Shown piece after piece: positions 35,578 to 44,657 of a stretch of DNA of 64,000 nt (its first letter is position 1; each line of letters begins with the position of its first letter). The stretch covers positions 186,001-250,000 of the forward strand of contig CAMIKG010000001.1 of assembly GCA_946221915.1 (NCBI GenBank), in the 5' to 3' direction. Under the pieces are notes generated by a model. The model was not told the origin of the DNA. It saw nothing but the letters and a program-made list of their open reading frames with translations, and made no database searches. A program made the position numbers and the translations under genes. Source of the DNA: an uncultured Erwinia sp. GTDB lineage: Bacteria; Pseudomonadota; Gammaproteobacteria; Enterobacterales; Enterobacteriaceae.

Positions 35578-35590
35578 GGTGATGTCCTGA

Positions 35591-35637
35591 TTGTGCGTTA
35601 TAGCGCACATCATAGTCTCGTGCGCTATAACGCACAA
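35591..35637. promoter_or_regulatory. Twin palindromic operator between benE and the XRE-cupin gene
   Basis: An 18-bp arm TTGTGCGTTATAGCGCAC (35591-35608) is repeated in exact inverted form at 35620-35637. Each arm is itself nearly palindromic, GTGCGYTATARCGCAC, so there are two complete sites 27 bp apart centre to centre. Confidence 0.82.
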
Positions 35638-35669
35638 GTCGCTATACTGCCTGAAAAAGGAGAACTCAG

Positions 35670-36251
35670 ATGGAACAACTGAATCAGCAACTGGCGCTGA
35701 CGCTGAGACAACTGCGCGCCTCACGACAGTGGAGCCTTACTCAGGCAGCGGAGCAGACCGGCGTCAGTAAAGCGATGCTGGGCCAAATCGAGCGCGGCGA
35801 GTCCAGTCCGACGGTGGCGACGCTGTGGAAAATCGCCACCGGCTTTAATGTGCCGTTCTCTGCATTTCTCGACAGCCCGGAGGACACCCCTGCGCTCACG
35901 CTGCAGCGTGCCGGTGAACGGGCAGGATTGCGTCAGGCGAATGCCGCGATGCATATCGTGCCGCTGTTTCCCTTTGATGCTCAGTTGGGGTTTGACATGT
36001 TTGTCATTGATTTAGCGCCAGGGGCGGTCAGTACCTCCACGCCACATGAAACCGGAGTGATTGAGCATGTGATTGTGCTGGAAGGGCAGCTGGAGTTAAG
36101 GGTGAATACGGTCTGGCACCGGCTGGCGGCCGGGGATGCCCTGCGTTTTCGCGCGGATTGCCCACACACCTACCGTAACAGCAGCAGCGACAATGTGCGC
36201 TGGCATGACTTAATTCACTACCCGGTGCCGGGTAAGGAAGCGTCACGATAA
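35670..36251 (+). CDS. XRE-family regulator with C-terminal cupin, SutR/YdcN-like
   Basis: 193 residues. N-terminal HTH: RQLRASRQWSLTQAAEQTGVSKAMLGQIERGESSPTVATLWKIATGF. C-terminal cupin_2: FDMFVIDLAPGAVSTSTPHETGVIEHVIVLEGQLEL and RADCPHTYRNSS, with His and Glu residues at metal or ligand positions. It almost certainly binds the twin palindrome before it and controls both itself and benE. In E. coli the SutR/YdcN protein next to ydcO is linked to sulfur use. AAGGAG precedes the start. Confidence 0.9.
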   Translation: MEQLNQQLALTLRQLRASRQWSLTQAAEQTGVSKAMLGQIERGESSPTVATLWKIATGFNVPFSAFLDSPEDTPALTLQRAGERAGLRQANAAMHIVPLFPFDAQLGFDMFVIDLAPGAVSTSTPHETGVIEHVIVLEGQLELRVNTVWHRLAAGDALRFRADCPHTYRNSSSDNVRWHDLIHYPVPGKEASR

Positions 36252-36286
36252 GCGCGATATGAACATCAGAAGAAGTTTTATTAGGC

Positions 36287-36322
36287 GGCTGGCGCGCTGA
36301 TTTATCAGCCTGATAGCCAGCC
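36287..36322 (+). terminator. Possible terminator after the XRE-cupin gene
   Basis: GGCTGGC (36287-36293) pairs with GCCAGCC (36316-36322), with a nested GCTGAT-TT-ATCAGC hairpin; no T-run follows. Confidence 0.4.
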
Positions 36323-36447
36323 AGAGGTGAAACATCATTATTTGTTATGTGCTGCGATTAAGGCGATGAGCTTTTTATATAAGTCGCTAATTATTATTTC
36401 TCTACGCTTGAACTCTCTGTTTTATATATCGTGAGTCGAGAGGTTGT

Positions 36448-37776
36448 ATGATCGAGAGAAATCATGCGCACTATTATCATAGCTGGCGCAGCGTATCGTT
36501 TTGTGCGCAGAGTGATAAGCAATATATTGGAGATTTACGCCGGGTGCTGTCTGCTCCGGAAATATTGGTGCACAGTGAAAAGCAGGTTGCGCAGGAAATG
36601 TTATCACCAGACATGCTGATATCAGCGCTGCATCAGGTGACCCGTCCGCCGCAGGAAAACGGACAGATAAAAAATAAAAATTTTGCCGCACAGGACGCGC
36701 GCAAAGAAAAGCAGCGTGTCGACAGCAATAACAACCTCAGCAGTAAGGATGAGGTCTGCATTGATATTCCTGATGCTTTACTGACTTCAAATCTGATGAT
36801 AAAGGAAAAAAAAGAACGTGAATGTCTGGCGGTTCCGGAAATAAACATCACCATCAGCTCAGAAAAAGGTGAGGCCGCCAGCCAGATTAACGCGGCAACA
36901 TTGCAGTCATTAATCCAGCGTCACGGTAAAAATATCAGTCAGGCGCTGGGGCAAAAACTGTTATCGGTAGGCATTTCCACCGCGCTGCGCGAATATATGA
37001 GCAAACGCGGTTTTCCGGCACTGCTGCAACAGGTGCCCGCCAGTGTCTCGGTCAGTCTCGGCGCTTTCGCCCTGGCGACGCCGATTGCACTGCAGCTGGC
37101 AGGTATCGCCCGCGATACCTGCAATGGCCGCCAGACCGTATCCAGTCTCAGCGCGCGGCTGGCGAATCTGGCGCTGGTCAGCGGCTCGATTGGCGTGCTG
37201 TCCGCCACCGTCGGGATCGCCGCCGCCACCCATGCGCTGCTGGCGGCCATTTTTGTCTACGTGCCGCTGCGTGACATCATTCAGTACTTGCTGCCGTTAA
37301 GGGATAACAATCCGCCAGGCACTAACCTGTGCGCCAGCACGAGCAGTGCGCTACTGTACGGTGTGAACCAGACGCTGGTATCTGAAGGGATGAATTTGCT
37401 GTCGGCAGCGCTGCAACCGGCTCTGGAGCGCGACTTCGCTGAGGTGTGCGGCAAAGCGCTGGTTAATACCCTCGGTGAAACGGTGGATGAAATCACCTGG
37501 CGGCGGCTGAATGCGCAGTTTAAGCACAACCCGGCGCTGCATTTGCAGTGGCAGGCTCGCGCCCGCGCCGACTTCACAACGCAGACGCTGACCGATCAAC
37601 TGCTGAACACCATCGCCGCCCGCGCCGCGCTGTTTGGCACGTCCTACTCCGTTGCAGCGGCTGCACCGCTAATGCCGCTGCTCAGCAGTCTGGTGGCTGG
37701 CGCGACGCTGGGCGCCAGCTATGTGCCCTTTATCTACACTCACAGTCAGTCACAGCCTGCGCCACAGAAAGCTTAA
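36448..37776 (+). CDS. Hypothetical membrane protein with effector-like organisation
   Basis: 442 residues, not recognised. The first 150 residues are polar, Lys/Asn/Ser/Gln-rich and probably disordered. The rest is Ala/Leu/Ser-rich with hydrophobic stretches near 196-220 (VSVSLGAFALATPIALQLAGIA), 237-275 (LALVSGSIGVLSATVGIAAATHALLAAIFVYV) and 405-432 (LMPLLSSLVAGATLGASYVPFIY), separated by amphipathic helices. No signal peptide. A disordered polar N-terminus with late hydrophobic hairpins is seen in type III effectors and translocators, but I found no hrp box upstream. The upstream DNA and 5' part are AT-richer than neighbouring genes, hinting at acquisition. Confidence 0.65.
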   Translation: MIERNHAHYYHSWRSVSFCAQSDKQYIGDLRRVLSAPEILVHSEKQVAQEMLSPDMLISALHQVTRPPQENGQIKNKNFAAQDARKEKQRVDSNNNLSSKDEVCIDIPDALLTSNLMIKEKKERECLAVPEINITISSEKGEAASQINAATLQSLIQRHGKNISQALGQKLLSVGISTALREYMSKRGFPALLQQVPASVSVSLGAFALATPIALQLAGIARDTCNGRQTVSSLSARLANLALVSGSIGVLSATVGIAAATHALLAAIFVYVPLRDIIQYLLPLRDNNPPGTNLCASTSSALLYGVNQTLVSEGMNLLSAALQPALERDFAEVCGKALVNTLGETVDEITWRRLNAQFKHNPALHLQWQARARADFTTQTLTDQLLNTIAARAALFGTSYSVAAAAPLMPLLSSLVAGATLGASYVPFIYTHSQSQPAPQKA

Positions 37777-37786
37777 ACACGTAACC

Positions 37787-38218
37787 TTACTGCTGTGTGG
37801 TTCGCGCCAGTTGTGCCAGTGCGTCTGCACCATCCCGTTGCAGCAGATTCTGCAGCGGGATAAACAGCGGGCTGGGCAGCGCATCCAGCGCAAACCACTG
37901 CCAGCCAGCGCATTTATCGGGTTCGCACAGCTGCGCTTCGCCGCTGGCGGCGTGGGCGATGGCGAACAGGGTGATGTAATGGCGCTGCTCTTCGACGAAG
38001 ATATCGTTGGTATACGGCCCGAGCTGGACGCTGTCGAGGGTTAAAGCGGTTTCTTCCAGCACTTCGCGGCGCGCACACGCCTCGGGCGATTCGCCGAACT
38101 CCAGATGGCCACCAGGTGCTGACCAGCAACCATCGCCGTGGCTGTTTTTACGGCGACCCAGCAACAACTTCCCCTGACGAAAAATCAGAACCCCCACACC
38201 GACTCTCGGTTGCTGCAT
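37787..38218 (-). CDS. Nudix hydrolase (NTP pyrophosphatase)
   Basis: 143 residues. Nudix box: GGHLEFGESPEACARREVLEET, giving G-x5-E-x7-REV-x-EE; the usual Gly after EE is replaced by Thr-Ala, as in some MTH1/NUDT15-like members. VGVGVLIFRQGKLLLGRRKNSHGDGCWSAPGG precedes the box and gives the expected beta strands. CAGWQWFALDALP lies after it. It likely hydrolyses nucleoside triphosphates or a related diphosphate. It is convergent with the hypothetical membrane protein, ten bases apart. Confidence 0.9.
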   Translation of the reverse strand: MQQPRVGVGVLIFRQGKLLLGRRKNSHGDGCWSAPGGHLEFGESPEACARREVLEETALTLDSVQLGPYTNDIFVEEQRHYITLFAIAHAASGEAQLCEPDKCAGWQWFALDALPSPLFIPLQNLLQRDGADALAQLARTTQQ

Positions 38219-38582
38219 TATGACACTCCTGTAAGCATAAACTGCGCCTATCCTCGGTTATCGCAGACAGCGGGTCAAGCAAAGGGAAAATCGGTTAGCC
38301 GTGGTAATGAAATGGCACAGTGACAAAAACAGGTGGCTAATCTTTTTACTGCGGGAAGGAACACGTGAACGCAGCTAAAAAACAGCGCTGTCATCGTATT
38401 AACCAATAATATGCTGTTGCGGCACGGCAGTAAAAGTGCGCGCTATTGATGAAGCGTTGCTGTTTACTGTAATAATATTTATCAATTGACGATATGGCAT
38501 TCACAACAGGCTGATTAATCAGTCGGCGAATTTATTTGCCTGTCGTTATCAGTGTTAATTAAGCGCATACAGGAGGTAGGCG
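38219..38582. other. Gene-free stretch upstream of a coiled-coil protein gene
   Basis: 364 bp. It contains an AT-rich part (38460-38560) with the 12-bp palindrome CTGATTAATCAG at 38511-38522 and ends in AGGAGG, six bases before the next ATG. A 23-codon reading frame at about 38309 has no clear start signal. No other structure seen. Confidence 0.35.
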
Positions 38583-39032
38583 ATGCGACGTAAGGCAGCA
38601 ACCCATGCGGTTGCATTTTTGGTGCAAGGGCAGGAACCTCAGCCACTGCGGAAAATAGTTTCTCGTCCCGGCGGGAAGCTATGCTCGCAACTGGCTGAAC
38701 TGGAGACGGAATATTTATCTTTGCTACAGATGCAACAGCAGTGTCTTGGGCAAAGCAACATCCTCAGTGACATTATGGAAAAAATGTTGTGCTGGTCGGG
38801 ATGTTTAACCAGTAATGAATTACGTGTGCAGAAACGGCGGCTGGCAATTTTATTACGCCAGCAGCAGCAATTCAGCCGCCAGCAGAAAACGCTGATGTAT
38901 CAGCTGGCGCAATTACGCGAACGCCAGCAAGCTTTATGGCGCGAGTTATATCATTTTTTGCTGGGCAGAGAGAAAGTGGACGAAGCGCCGCTGGCGAATA
39001 TCCACCTTATCGATTATTCCGCTGTGCGTTAA
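38583..39032 (+). CDS. Hypothetical coiled-coil protein, possibly SpaM/InvI-like
   Basis: 149 residues; AGGAGG precedes the start. After a basic N-terminus, most of the chain is a long Leu/Gln-rich helix: LAELETEYLSLLQMQQQCL, then LRVQKRRLAILLRQQQQFSRQQKTLMYQLAQLRERQQALWRELYHFLLGREK. The spacing of LLRxQ, RxQ, L and a Trp near the end recalls the type III secretion stalk protein SpaM/InvI (about 147 residues), but no other secretion genes are here. Alternatively a general scaffold or phage-type coiled coil. It lies in the AT-richer segment with the effector-like gene. Confidence 0.55.
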   Translation: MRRKAATHAVAFLVQGQEPQPLRKIVSRPGGKLCSQLAELETEYLSLLQMQQQCLGQSNILSDIMEKMLCWSGCLTSNELRVQKRRLAILLRQQQQFSRQQKTLMYQLAQLRERQQALWRELYHFLLGREKVDEAPLANIHLIDYSAVR

Positions 39033-39082
39033 TTTCACGCAATGGGGTGGTGAGCCACCCCATTATTTTGCGTGTGATGACC

Positions 39083-40183
39083 TTATGCCTGCGGAATAAA
39101 AGGTTCACCCAGCGTCAGCATCAGACGGTTCGCCCAGGCAAAGAAGGCGGTGGACTGCACCAGGTCCAGCAATTCCAGTTCGCTGAGTCCCTGATCGCGC
39201 AATGCCTGCAGCTGCTGCGGCGTGGCGCTGACCGGCGTGGCGGAGAGGGCGGCGGCAAACTCAATCTCCGCCTGCCAGCGGGCAGACTGCTGCTCGCCAA
39301 GCGGCTGGCCGGGCGCGACGTCCAGTAAACGCTGCACGTCGTCCGGCTGTTTCGACAGCTGACCCGCTTTGCGCGCGTGCACCGAGGCGCAATAAATGCA
39401 GCCATTCACTTTACTGGCAACGGTCGCCGCCAGCTCACGTTCGGCGCGCGGTAAGCCGCCCGCAGTGTAGAAAATGCCTTTATCGGTCAGAGTACGCTCT
39501 TCCAGCACCGCCAGATTGCGTCCCAGCAGGCGGAAGTAATCGGAATCGGTGTGGCCGAAACGCGCCAGCGTCTGCTGCTGCTGTGCCGTGAACTCCGCCA
39601 GCGGTTTCGCGGCGATCCACGGCTCCCAGCCCAGTTCTGCCACGGTGAAAGCCACCGGCGCTGCTTTGCCGCTCAGCGTTTGTGGCTGCGTATGCCACGC
39701 GCCAGCGGTGGTCGCGGCGGCAGTCACGTTGTCCAGAGAGCGATCGCCCAGCAGACGCAGGCCATACACTAAACGGCTCTGGAAGCTGACAAAGGCAATC
39801 AGCTGTGACAGTGTCACGATAGCCTCCAGCGACCAGCCGCCCTCCTGCAGCGCCTGCAGATGCTGTGGCTCCGCGCTCACCGGGCGGAAGGTCAGACGCT
39901 CGGCATGATCCAGCGCCAGCTGCAGGCGTGGGCTGATGGCGGCATCGCTAATCTGCTGCGCATAGTAGTCGCTGAGCGCGGCAACCTGATGCCAGCGCGC
40001 CACCTGTGCAGCGATGATAAAACGCTGCTGCAGCGGGAAATCCACCTCTTCACTGGCAAACAGCGCCTGGTAACTGCCCTGGCTGTGTGTGGTGGCGGCT
40101 TCGCGCGTCTGGCGTGCCGCGGCCAGTTCTGAGGCCGGATCGATATCGGCCAGCGTCGCCAGTAAATCGCGGGTTTGCGTCAT
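39083..40183 (-). CDS. Double AhpD-like (CMD) alkylhydroperoxidase-domain protein
   Basis: 366 residues with two CMD-like halves. The C-terminal half has the AhpD-type motif ERELAATVASKVNGCIYCASVHARKA, that is CxxC-x3-H, for peroxidase or proton-relay chemistry; the N-terminal half (RFIIAAQVARWHQVAALSDYYAQQI) lacks the cysteines. This corresponds to the CMD protein family found beside luciferase-like monooxygenases and peptide-type ABC importers. Its start overlaps the monooxygenase stop by four bases. It is the last gene of a six-gene coupled operon, perhaps reducing a peroxide formed by the flavin monooxygenase. Confidence 0.87.
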   Translation of the reverse strand: MTQTRDLLATLADIDPASELAAARQTREAATTHSQGSYQALFASEEVDFPLQQRFIIAAQVARWHQVAALSDYYAQQISDAAISPRLQLALDHAERLTFRPVSAEPQHLQALQEGGWSLEAIVTLSQLIAFVSFQSRLVYGLRLLGDRSLDNVTAAATTAGAWHTQPQTLSGKAAPVAFTVAELGWEPWIAAKPLAEFTAQQQQTLARFGHTDSDYFRLLGRNLAVLEERTLTDKGIFYTAGGLPRAERELAATVASKVNGCIYCASVHARKAGQLSKQPDDVQRLLDVAPGQPLGEQQSARWQAEIEFAAALSATPVSATPQQLQALRDQGLSELELLDLVQSTAFFAWANRLMLTLGEPFIPQA

Positions 40184-41211
40184 GCGTGAGTTCCTTCTTT
40201 AACGGTATTGGTAGCGGAGGTCCAGCCGAGATTGGGTGCAACCTCACTGGCGAGAAGTTCGATGGAGCGCAAAATATGCTGATGCGGCGGATCGATGGAG
40301 TGCACCTGGAACGAGATATCGGTGGCGCGCAGCAGCACGCTGTCCTGCTCCAGCGAGGCGCTGACTTGCTCTGCGGTGCCAAGATGCACATCAAAGGCGC
40401 GAATATAATCATCCAGCGTGTTGCCCTGCACCTCATGACCCGCCGCACGATGCTGCTGCGCCTGATTCGCTAATCCTTCCAGCGCCAGCGAGCGCGCCAG
40501 TTCATGGCTGTCACTGACAAAGGCGGTACGCGACGCGAGAATGCGTGGCGCGACGCCTGCTGGCAGGGCAGCAAGGTACGCATCGATAATCGGATTCTGG
40601 ATGTGATCCAGCGTCTTCCATGGCTGCCCGGCGACGCGCGGCTGGGTGCGAGACAGCATCAGACCGTGACCGGCAGCCCCCGCGCGGGCAGCGCCTTCCG
40701 CCGAGAAGGTGGCGATCCAGACGCGATCGCCCAGCTGTGGCGCGGCGGGATAGAGCTGATTATCAGGATGCGCCAGCGCCTCACCGCGCCAGGCGGCCAG
40801 CACCTGCTGCAGATAATCGGCAAATACCGCGCCGCGCTGCTCAAAACTGAGGCCAAACGGCAGGAACGAACTCGGCGTGCCGCCAGAGCCAAAGCCCACC
40901 TCAAGACGACCTTTCGCCAGCAAATCGAGCACCACCGCATCCTCCGCCACGCGGATTGGGTTCTCCATCGGCAGCGTGATAATCGCCGTGCCGAGGCGAA
41001 TACGCTGGGTCAGCGCCGCGACATGGGCAAGAAACAGCAGTGGCGACGGCAGGCCGCCTTCCTGTTCGTGAAAATGGTGCTGGGCGATCCAGGCGGTATC
41101 GAAGCCATGGCGCTCAGCGTGCTGAATCTGTTCCAGCGCCAGCTGATAGCGCTGCTGCGCATTGGTTTTATCCAGCAACCGGGTGAAAAAACCCAAACGT
41201 TTCTGGCTCAT
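40180..41211 (-). CDS. Luciferase-like FMN-dependent monooxygenase
   Basis: 343 residues: KRLGFFTRLLDKTNAQQRYQLALEQIQHAERHGFDTAWIAQHHFHEQEGGLPSPLLFLAHVAALTQRIRLGTAIITLP is the classic luciferase-like alpha/beta-barrel N-terminus, with ENPIRVAEDAVVLDLLAKGRLEVGFGSGG next. Family members oxidise sulfonates, nitrilotriacetate or alkyl substrates with FMNH2 from a separate reductase. It is coupled by four-base overlaps to the ABC ATPase upstream and the CMD protein downstream, so it probably attacks the imported substrate. Confidence 0.9.
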   Translation of the reverse strand: MSQKRLGFFTRLLDKTNAQQRYQLALEQIQHAERHGFDTAWIAQHHFHEQEGGLPSPLLFLAHVAALTQRIRLGTAIITLPMENPIRVAEDAVVLDLLAKGRLEVGFGSGGTPSSFLPFGLSFEQRGAVFADYLQQVLAAWRGEALAHPDNQLYPAAPQLGDRVWIATFSAEGAARAGAAGHGLMLSRTQPRVAGQPWKTLDHIQNPIIDAYLAALPAGVAPRILASRTAFVSDSHELARSLALEGLANQAQQHRAAGHEVQGNTLDDYIRAFDVHLGTAEQVSASLEQDSVLLRATDISFQVHSIDPPHQHILRSIELLASEVAPNLGWTSATNTVKEGTHA

Positions 41212-42851
41212 GCGAAATCCTTCTGTGGTGACGAAACCTGGGGTTCCGTAAGTTGGGGAATAGCGTTAATTAATTCGCGCGTGTAGTCGCTGGTGGGCTG
41301 ACTGAACAGCGTCGCGACATCGCCCTGATCTGCCACCTGGCCGGCACGCAATACGGTGACGGTATGGGCGATGCGGCGCACGGTAGCAAGGTCGTGCGAA
41401 ATAAACAGATAGGTGAGTCCGAGCTGCTGCTGCAGTTGCTGCAGCAGGCCGAGGATCTGTGCCTGTACCGTAACATCCAGCGCTGAGGTGGCTTCGTCCA
41501 GCACCAGAATATCGGGTTGCAGCACCAGCGCGCGGGCAATCGCCACGCGCTGACGCTGGCCGCCGGACAGTTCACGCGCCTTGCGCGTCAGTACGTCCAG
41601 GGGCAGGGCGACGCGCTGCGTGGCCTCTTCGACCCGCCGACGTCGCTCACTTTTACTCAGGGGTGCAAAGTTGAGCAGCGGCTCTTCAATAATGTCGAAC
41701 AGGCTCTGCCGGGGATCAAGCGAGGCGAAGGGGTTCTGGTACACCAGCTGAATTTTCTGCCGCAGCTGGCGCAGCGCTTCGCCGCGTAAACCGGTAACGT
41801 CGATATCATCCAGCAGCAGCTGGCCGCTGTCCGCGCGCTCAAAGCCGAGCAGAATGCGCGCCAGCGTGGTTTTGCCGGAACCGGATTCACCCACCAGCGC
41901 ATGGGTGGTGCCGCGCGCGACGCTGAAGGAGACATTATCCAGCGCGCGCAGTTCAGCGCCTTTACGGCTGCCGAGGCTAAAGTTTTTGCTCAGCTGACGC
42001 ACACTGATCGCCGGTGAGGAGAAACGCGCTTCCTGCGGCACCTCGCCCGGTGGCGTCAGGGAACTGAGATTTGCGAACAGCTGGCGGGTGTAGGCGTGCT
42101 GCGGCGCACGGACAATCGCCGCCGTCTCGCCCTGTTCCTGAATCTCGCCGTGGCGGAATACCAGCAGGCGATCGGCACGTTGCGCCGCCAGCGTTAAATC
42201 GTGGGTGACAAACAGCACTGCAGTGCCGAACTCGGCGCGCAGCTCATCGATCAGATCGAGAATACGGCGCTGCACGGTGACATCCAGCGCGCTGGTCGGT
42301 TCATCGGCAATAATCAGCTGCGGTTGCAGTGCAATCGCGATGGCGATCAGTACGCGCTGCTTCATGCCGCCGGAAAGCTGATGCGGGTACTGCTGCGCGC
42401 GCTGCTGAGGATGACTGAGACCGACGCGCGTCAGCAGCGACACCACGCGCTGTTCACGTTCGCTGCGGCTCAGGCGCTGATGCAGCGTCAGGATCTCGCC
42501 CACCTGCTCGCCGATGGTTTTCACCGGGTTCAGCGAGCTGCCGGGGTCCTGTGGGATCAGGCTGATGCGTGCGCCGCGCAGGCTGTCGAGCCGCCGCTGC
42601 GACCAGTCGCTGATCTCGACGCCGTTCAGCAGAATACGCCCTGATTCGCGCACGCCGTTTTCCGGCAGCAGGCCAATGATCGCCTGTGCGGTGGTGGTTT
42701 TACCGGAACCGGACTCACCCACCAGCGCCAGCATTTCACCGGGCTGCAGCTGGAACGACACATTGTGCACCACGCGGTGCGTATCGTGGCCGCGCCGGTA
42801 GCCGAGGTTAAGATTTTCCAGTGCCAGCAGTGGCGGAGTGGGATGGCTCAT
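41208..42851 (-). CDS. Fused dipeptide/opine-type ABC transporter ATPase (two ABC domains)
   Basis: 547 residues from the ATG at 42851, which overlaps the permease stop (ATGA); the longer in-frame version reads through the permease gene. Two complete ABC units: Walker A GESGSGKTTTAQ and GESGSGKTTLAR, signatures LSGGMKQRVLIA and LSGGQRQRVAIARAL, Walker B PQLIIADEPTSALD and PDILVLDEATSALD. It combines the DppD and DppF roles in one chain and energises the adjacent permease pair. Confidence 0.93.
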   Translation of the reverse strand: MSHPTPPLLALENLNLGYRRGHDTHRVVHNVSFQLQPGEMLALVGESGSGKTTTAQAIIGLLPENGVRESGRILLNGVEISDWSQRRLDSLRGARISLIPQDPGSSLNPVKTIGEQVGEILTLHQRLSRSEREQRVVSLLTRVGLSHPQQRAQQYPHQLSGGMKQRVLIAIAIALQPQLIIADEPTSALDVTVQRRILDLIDELRAEFGTAVLFVTHDLTLAAQRADRLLVFRHGEIQEQGETAAIVRAPQHAYTRQLFANLSSLTPPGEVPQEARFSSPAISVRQLSKNFSLGSRKGAELRALDNVSFSVARGTTHALVGESGSGKTTLARILLGFERADSGQLLLDDIDVTGLRGEALRQLRQKIQLVYQNPFASLDPRQSLFDIIEEPLLNFAPLSKSERRRRVEEATQRVALPLDVLTRKARELSGGQRQRVAIARALVLQPDILVLDEATSALDVTVQAQILGLLQQLQQQLGLTYLFISHDLATVRRIAHTVTVLRAGQVADQGDVATLFSQPTSDYTRELINAIPQLTEPQVSSPQKDFA

Positions 42852-43702
42852 CGGCGTGCTCCTGAGAATTGTCGGCTGATACGGTTGGCCGCCAGTACCA
42901 CGATCACCACGGCAACGCCGGGGAAGGTGGTCAGCCACCAGGCGGTGGAGATGTAGTTACGTCCTTCGGCAATCAGCAGACCCCATTCCGGCGTCGGTGG
43001 CGGCGTGCCGTAACCAAGGAAGCTGAGCGTCGACAGCGCCAGAATGGCGTGACCAAACTGCAGGGCGGAGAAGGCGATCACCGAGGTCAGCGAGTTCGGC
43101 AGAATATGCCGCCATAACACCGCCAGGAAGGTGCCGCCGCTGCCATAAGCGGCTTCGACGTAATCACTGTGACGCACGCGCACTACTTCGGCACGCGCCA
43201 GGCGGGCGAAGTTGGCGATGGAGGTGATACCGACGGCAATCGCCGCATTCACCGTGCCGAAACCGAGCAGAATGATGACGCTGAGCGACAGCAGCAGGCC
43301 GGGAATCGACAGCAGCACATCAATCAGACGCATCACGGCGCTTTCGGTTTTGCCGCCGGTCGCTCCAGCCAGCACGCCAAGCAGGGTGCCGACCACCAGA
43401 CCCAGCGATACAGCGACCAGTGCACCTGAGAGCGAGTGCGATGCGCCATACACGATGCGCGCCCAGAGGTCGCGTCCCAGCTGATCGGTACCCAGCCAGT
43501 GTCCGGCCTGCGGCGCTAAGCGCTGTGCCCCGGCGATGCCTTCGGTGGCGCTCCAGCTGGTAAACAACCCTGGCGCGATGGCGGCCAGCAGCACGGTCAG
43601 CATCACCAGCCAGGCGAGCAGCGCGCCGGTTTGCCACTGGTAACGTTTGCGCGGGCGCGCGCTGAGGGTTCTGGCGCGTGGGGCATGGTCGACAAGACTC
43701 AT
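42848..43702 (-). CDS. ABC transporter permease, DppC-like
   Basis: 284 residues. Membrane helices start GALLAWLVMLTVLLAAIAPGLF. HWLGTDQLGRDLWARIVYGASHSLSGALVAV is the DppC/OppC N-terminal hallmark and IANFARLARAEVVRVRHSDYVEAAYGSGG the EAA loop that contacts the ATPase. The start overlaps the previous permease stop by four bases. Confidence 0.93.
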   Translation of the reverse strand: MSLVDHAPRARTLSARPRKRYQWQTGALLAWLVMLTVLLAAIAPGLFTSWSATEGIAGAQRLAPQAGHWLGTDQLGRDLWARIVYGASHSLSGALVAVSLGLVVGTLLGVLAGATGGKTESAVMRLIDVLLSIPGLLLSLSVIILLGFGTVNAAIAVGITSIANFARLARAEVVRVRHSDYVEAAYGSGGTFLAVLWRHILPNSLTSVIAFSALQFGHAILALSTLSFLGYGTPPPTPEWGLLIAEGRNYISTAWWLTTFPGVAVVIVVLAANRISRQFSGARR

Positions 43703-44643
43703 AAGGTGGCTCCCCTGAAGGTTTTCAGACGTGGATCGAGCAGCGGCGTCAGCAGATCGACCAGCAGGTTGATGGTGACGAAGCCGAGGGCGGAGATCAT
43801 GACAATCGCCTGCAGCACCGCCACGTCCTGGTTATTCACCGCCTGCTGGGTCAGCTGGCCGAGGCCGCTGAGGCCAAACACCGTTTCGGTGATCAGCGCA
43901 CCGGCAATCAGTTCGCCCAGCAGCAGACCCGCGACGGTCAGCACCGGCAGCAGGGCGTTGAGCGTGACATGACGCCACAGCACGCCGCTGTAACTGGCGC
44001 CTTTGGCGCGCGCCACGGCGACAAACGGCTGGGTCTGCACTTCATCAATGCTGCGGATCAGAATCTGCGCCAGCGGCGCAGAAATCGGCACCGCGAGGGT
44101 GATAATCGGCAGAATCAGTCCCTGCCACGGTGACGGATTGATAATCGGTATCCAGCGCAGCTGGAAGGAGAAAACCTGAATCAGCGCGATCCCCAGCCAG
44201 AAGGTGGGAATGGAGATAAACAGCGAGGGCAGGCTCTGCAGGGCATTTTTCAGCCAGCGGAAGCCAACCAGATTGGAGATAAACGCCAGCAGCGCGGCGA
44301 TGACCACCGCCAGCGTGAAGCCCGGCAGCACCAGACGCAGGGTATCGGGGAAGTTATCCGCCAGCAGATCGCTGACCGCCACGCCCGCCTGCACCGAGTA
44401 GCCAAAGTCGCCCTGCAGCATCGCGCCCAGCGTATGCAGATACTGTTGCCACAGCGGCGCATCAGCGCCATAGGCGACGCGCATCTCTTCGATTTGCGCC
44501 GGACTCAGCCCCAGATCGGGGTTCTGGAATTTAATCAGTACGGCGTCGCCAGGCAGCACCTGCAGCAGGATAAAGGAGACGGTAAACGCCGCCCACAGTA
44601 CCAGCAGGGCCTGGCCGAGACGCTGTAGCAGCCAGCTTTTCAT
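43699..44643 (-). CDS. ABC transporter permease, DppB-like
   Basis: 314 residues. LLQRLGQALLVLWAAFTVSFILLQVLPGDAVL is the standard DppB opening and SIDEVQTQPFVAVARAKGASYSGVLWRHVTLNALLPVLTV the EAA loop. Pairs with the DppC-like permease. It begins 14 bp after the substrate-binding protein gene. Confidence 0.93.
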   Translation of the reverse strand: MKSWLLQRLGQALLVLWAAFTVSFILLQVLPGDAVLIKFQNPDLGLSPAQIEEMRVAYGADAPLWQQYLHTLGAMLQGDFGYSVQAGVAVSDLLADNFPDTLRLVLPGFTLAVVIAALLAFISNLVGFRWLKNALQSLPSLFISIPTFWLGIALIQVFSFQLRWIPIINPSPWQGLILPIITLAVPISAPLAQILIRSIDEVQTQPFVAVARAKGASYSGVLWRHVTLNALLPVLTVAGLLLGELIAGALITETVFGLSGLGQLTQQAVNNQDVAVLQAIVMISALGFVTINLLVDLLTPLLDPRLKTFRGATL

Positions 44644-44657
44644 TGTTCACCTCCGGC

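Noticed and set aside
36252..36447. A hrp box (GGAACC-N16-CCAC) before the effector-like gene
   Set aside because: No match in the roughly 200 bp upstream, so type III co-regulation of that gene is not supported.
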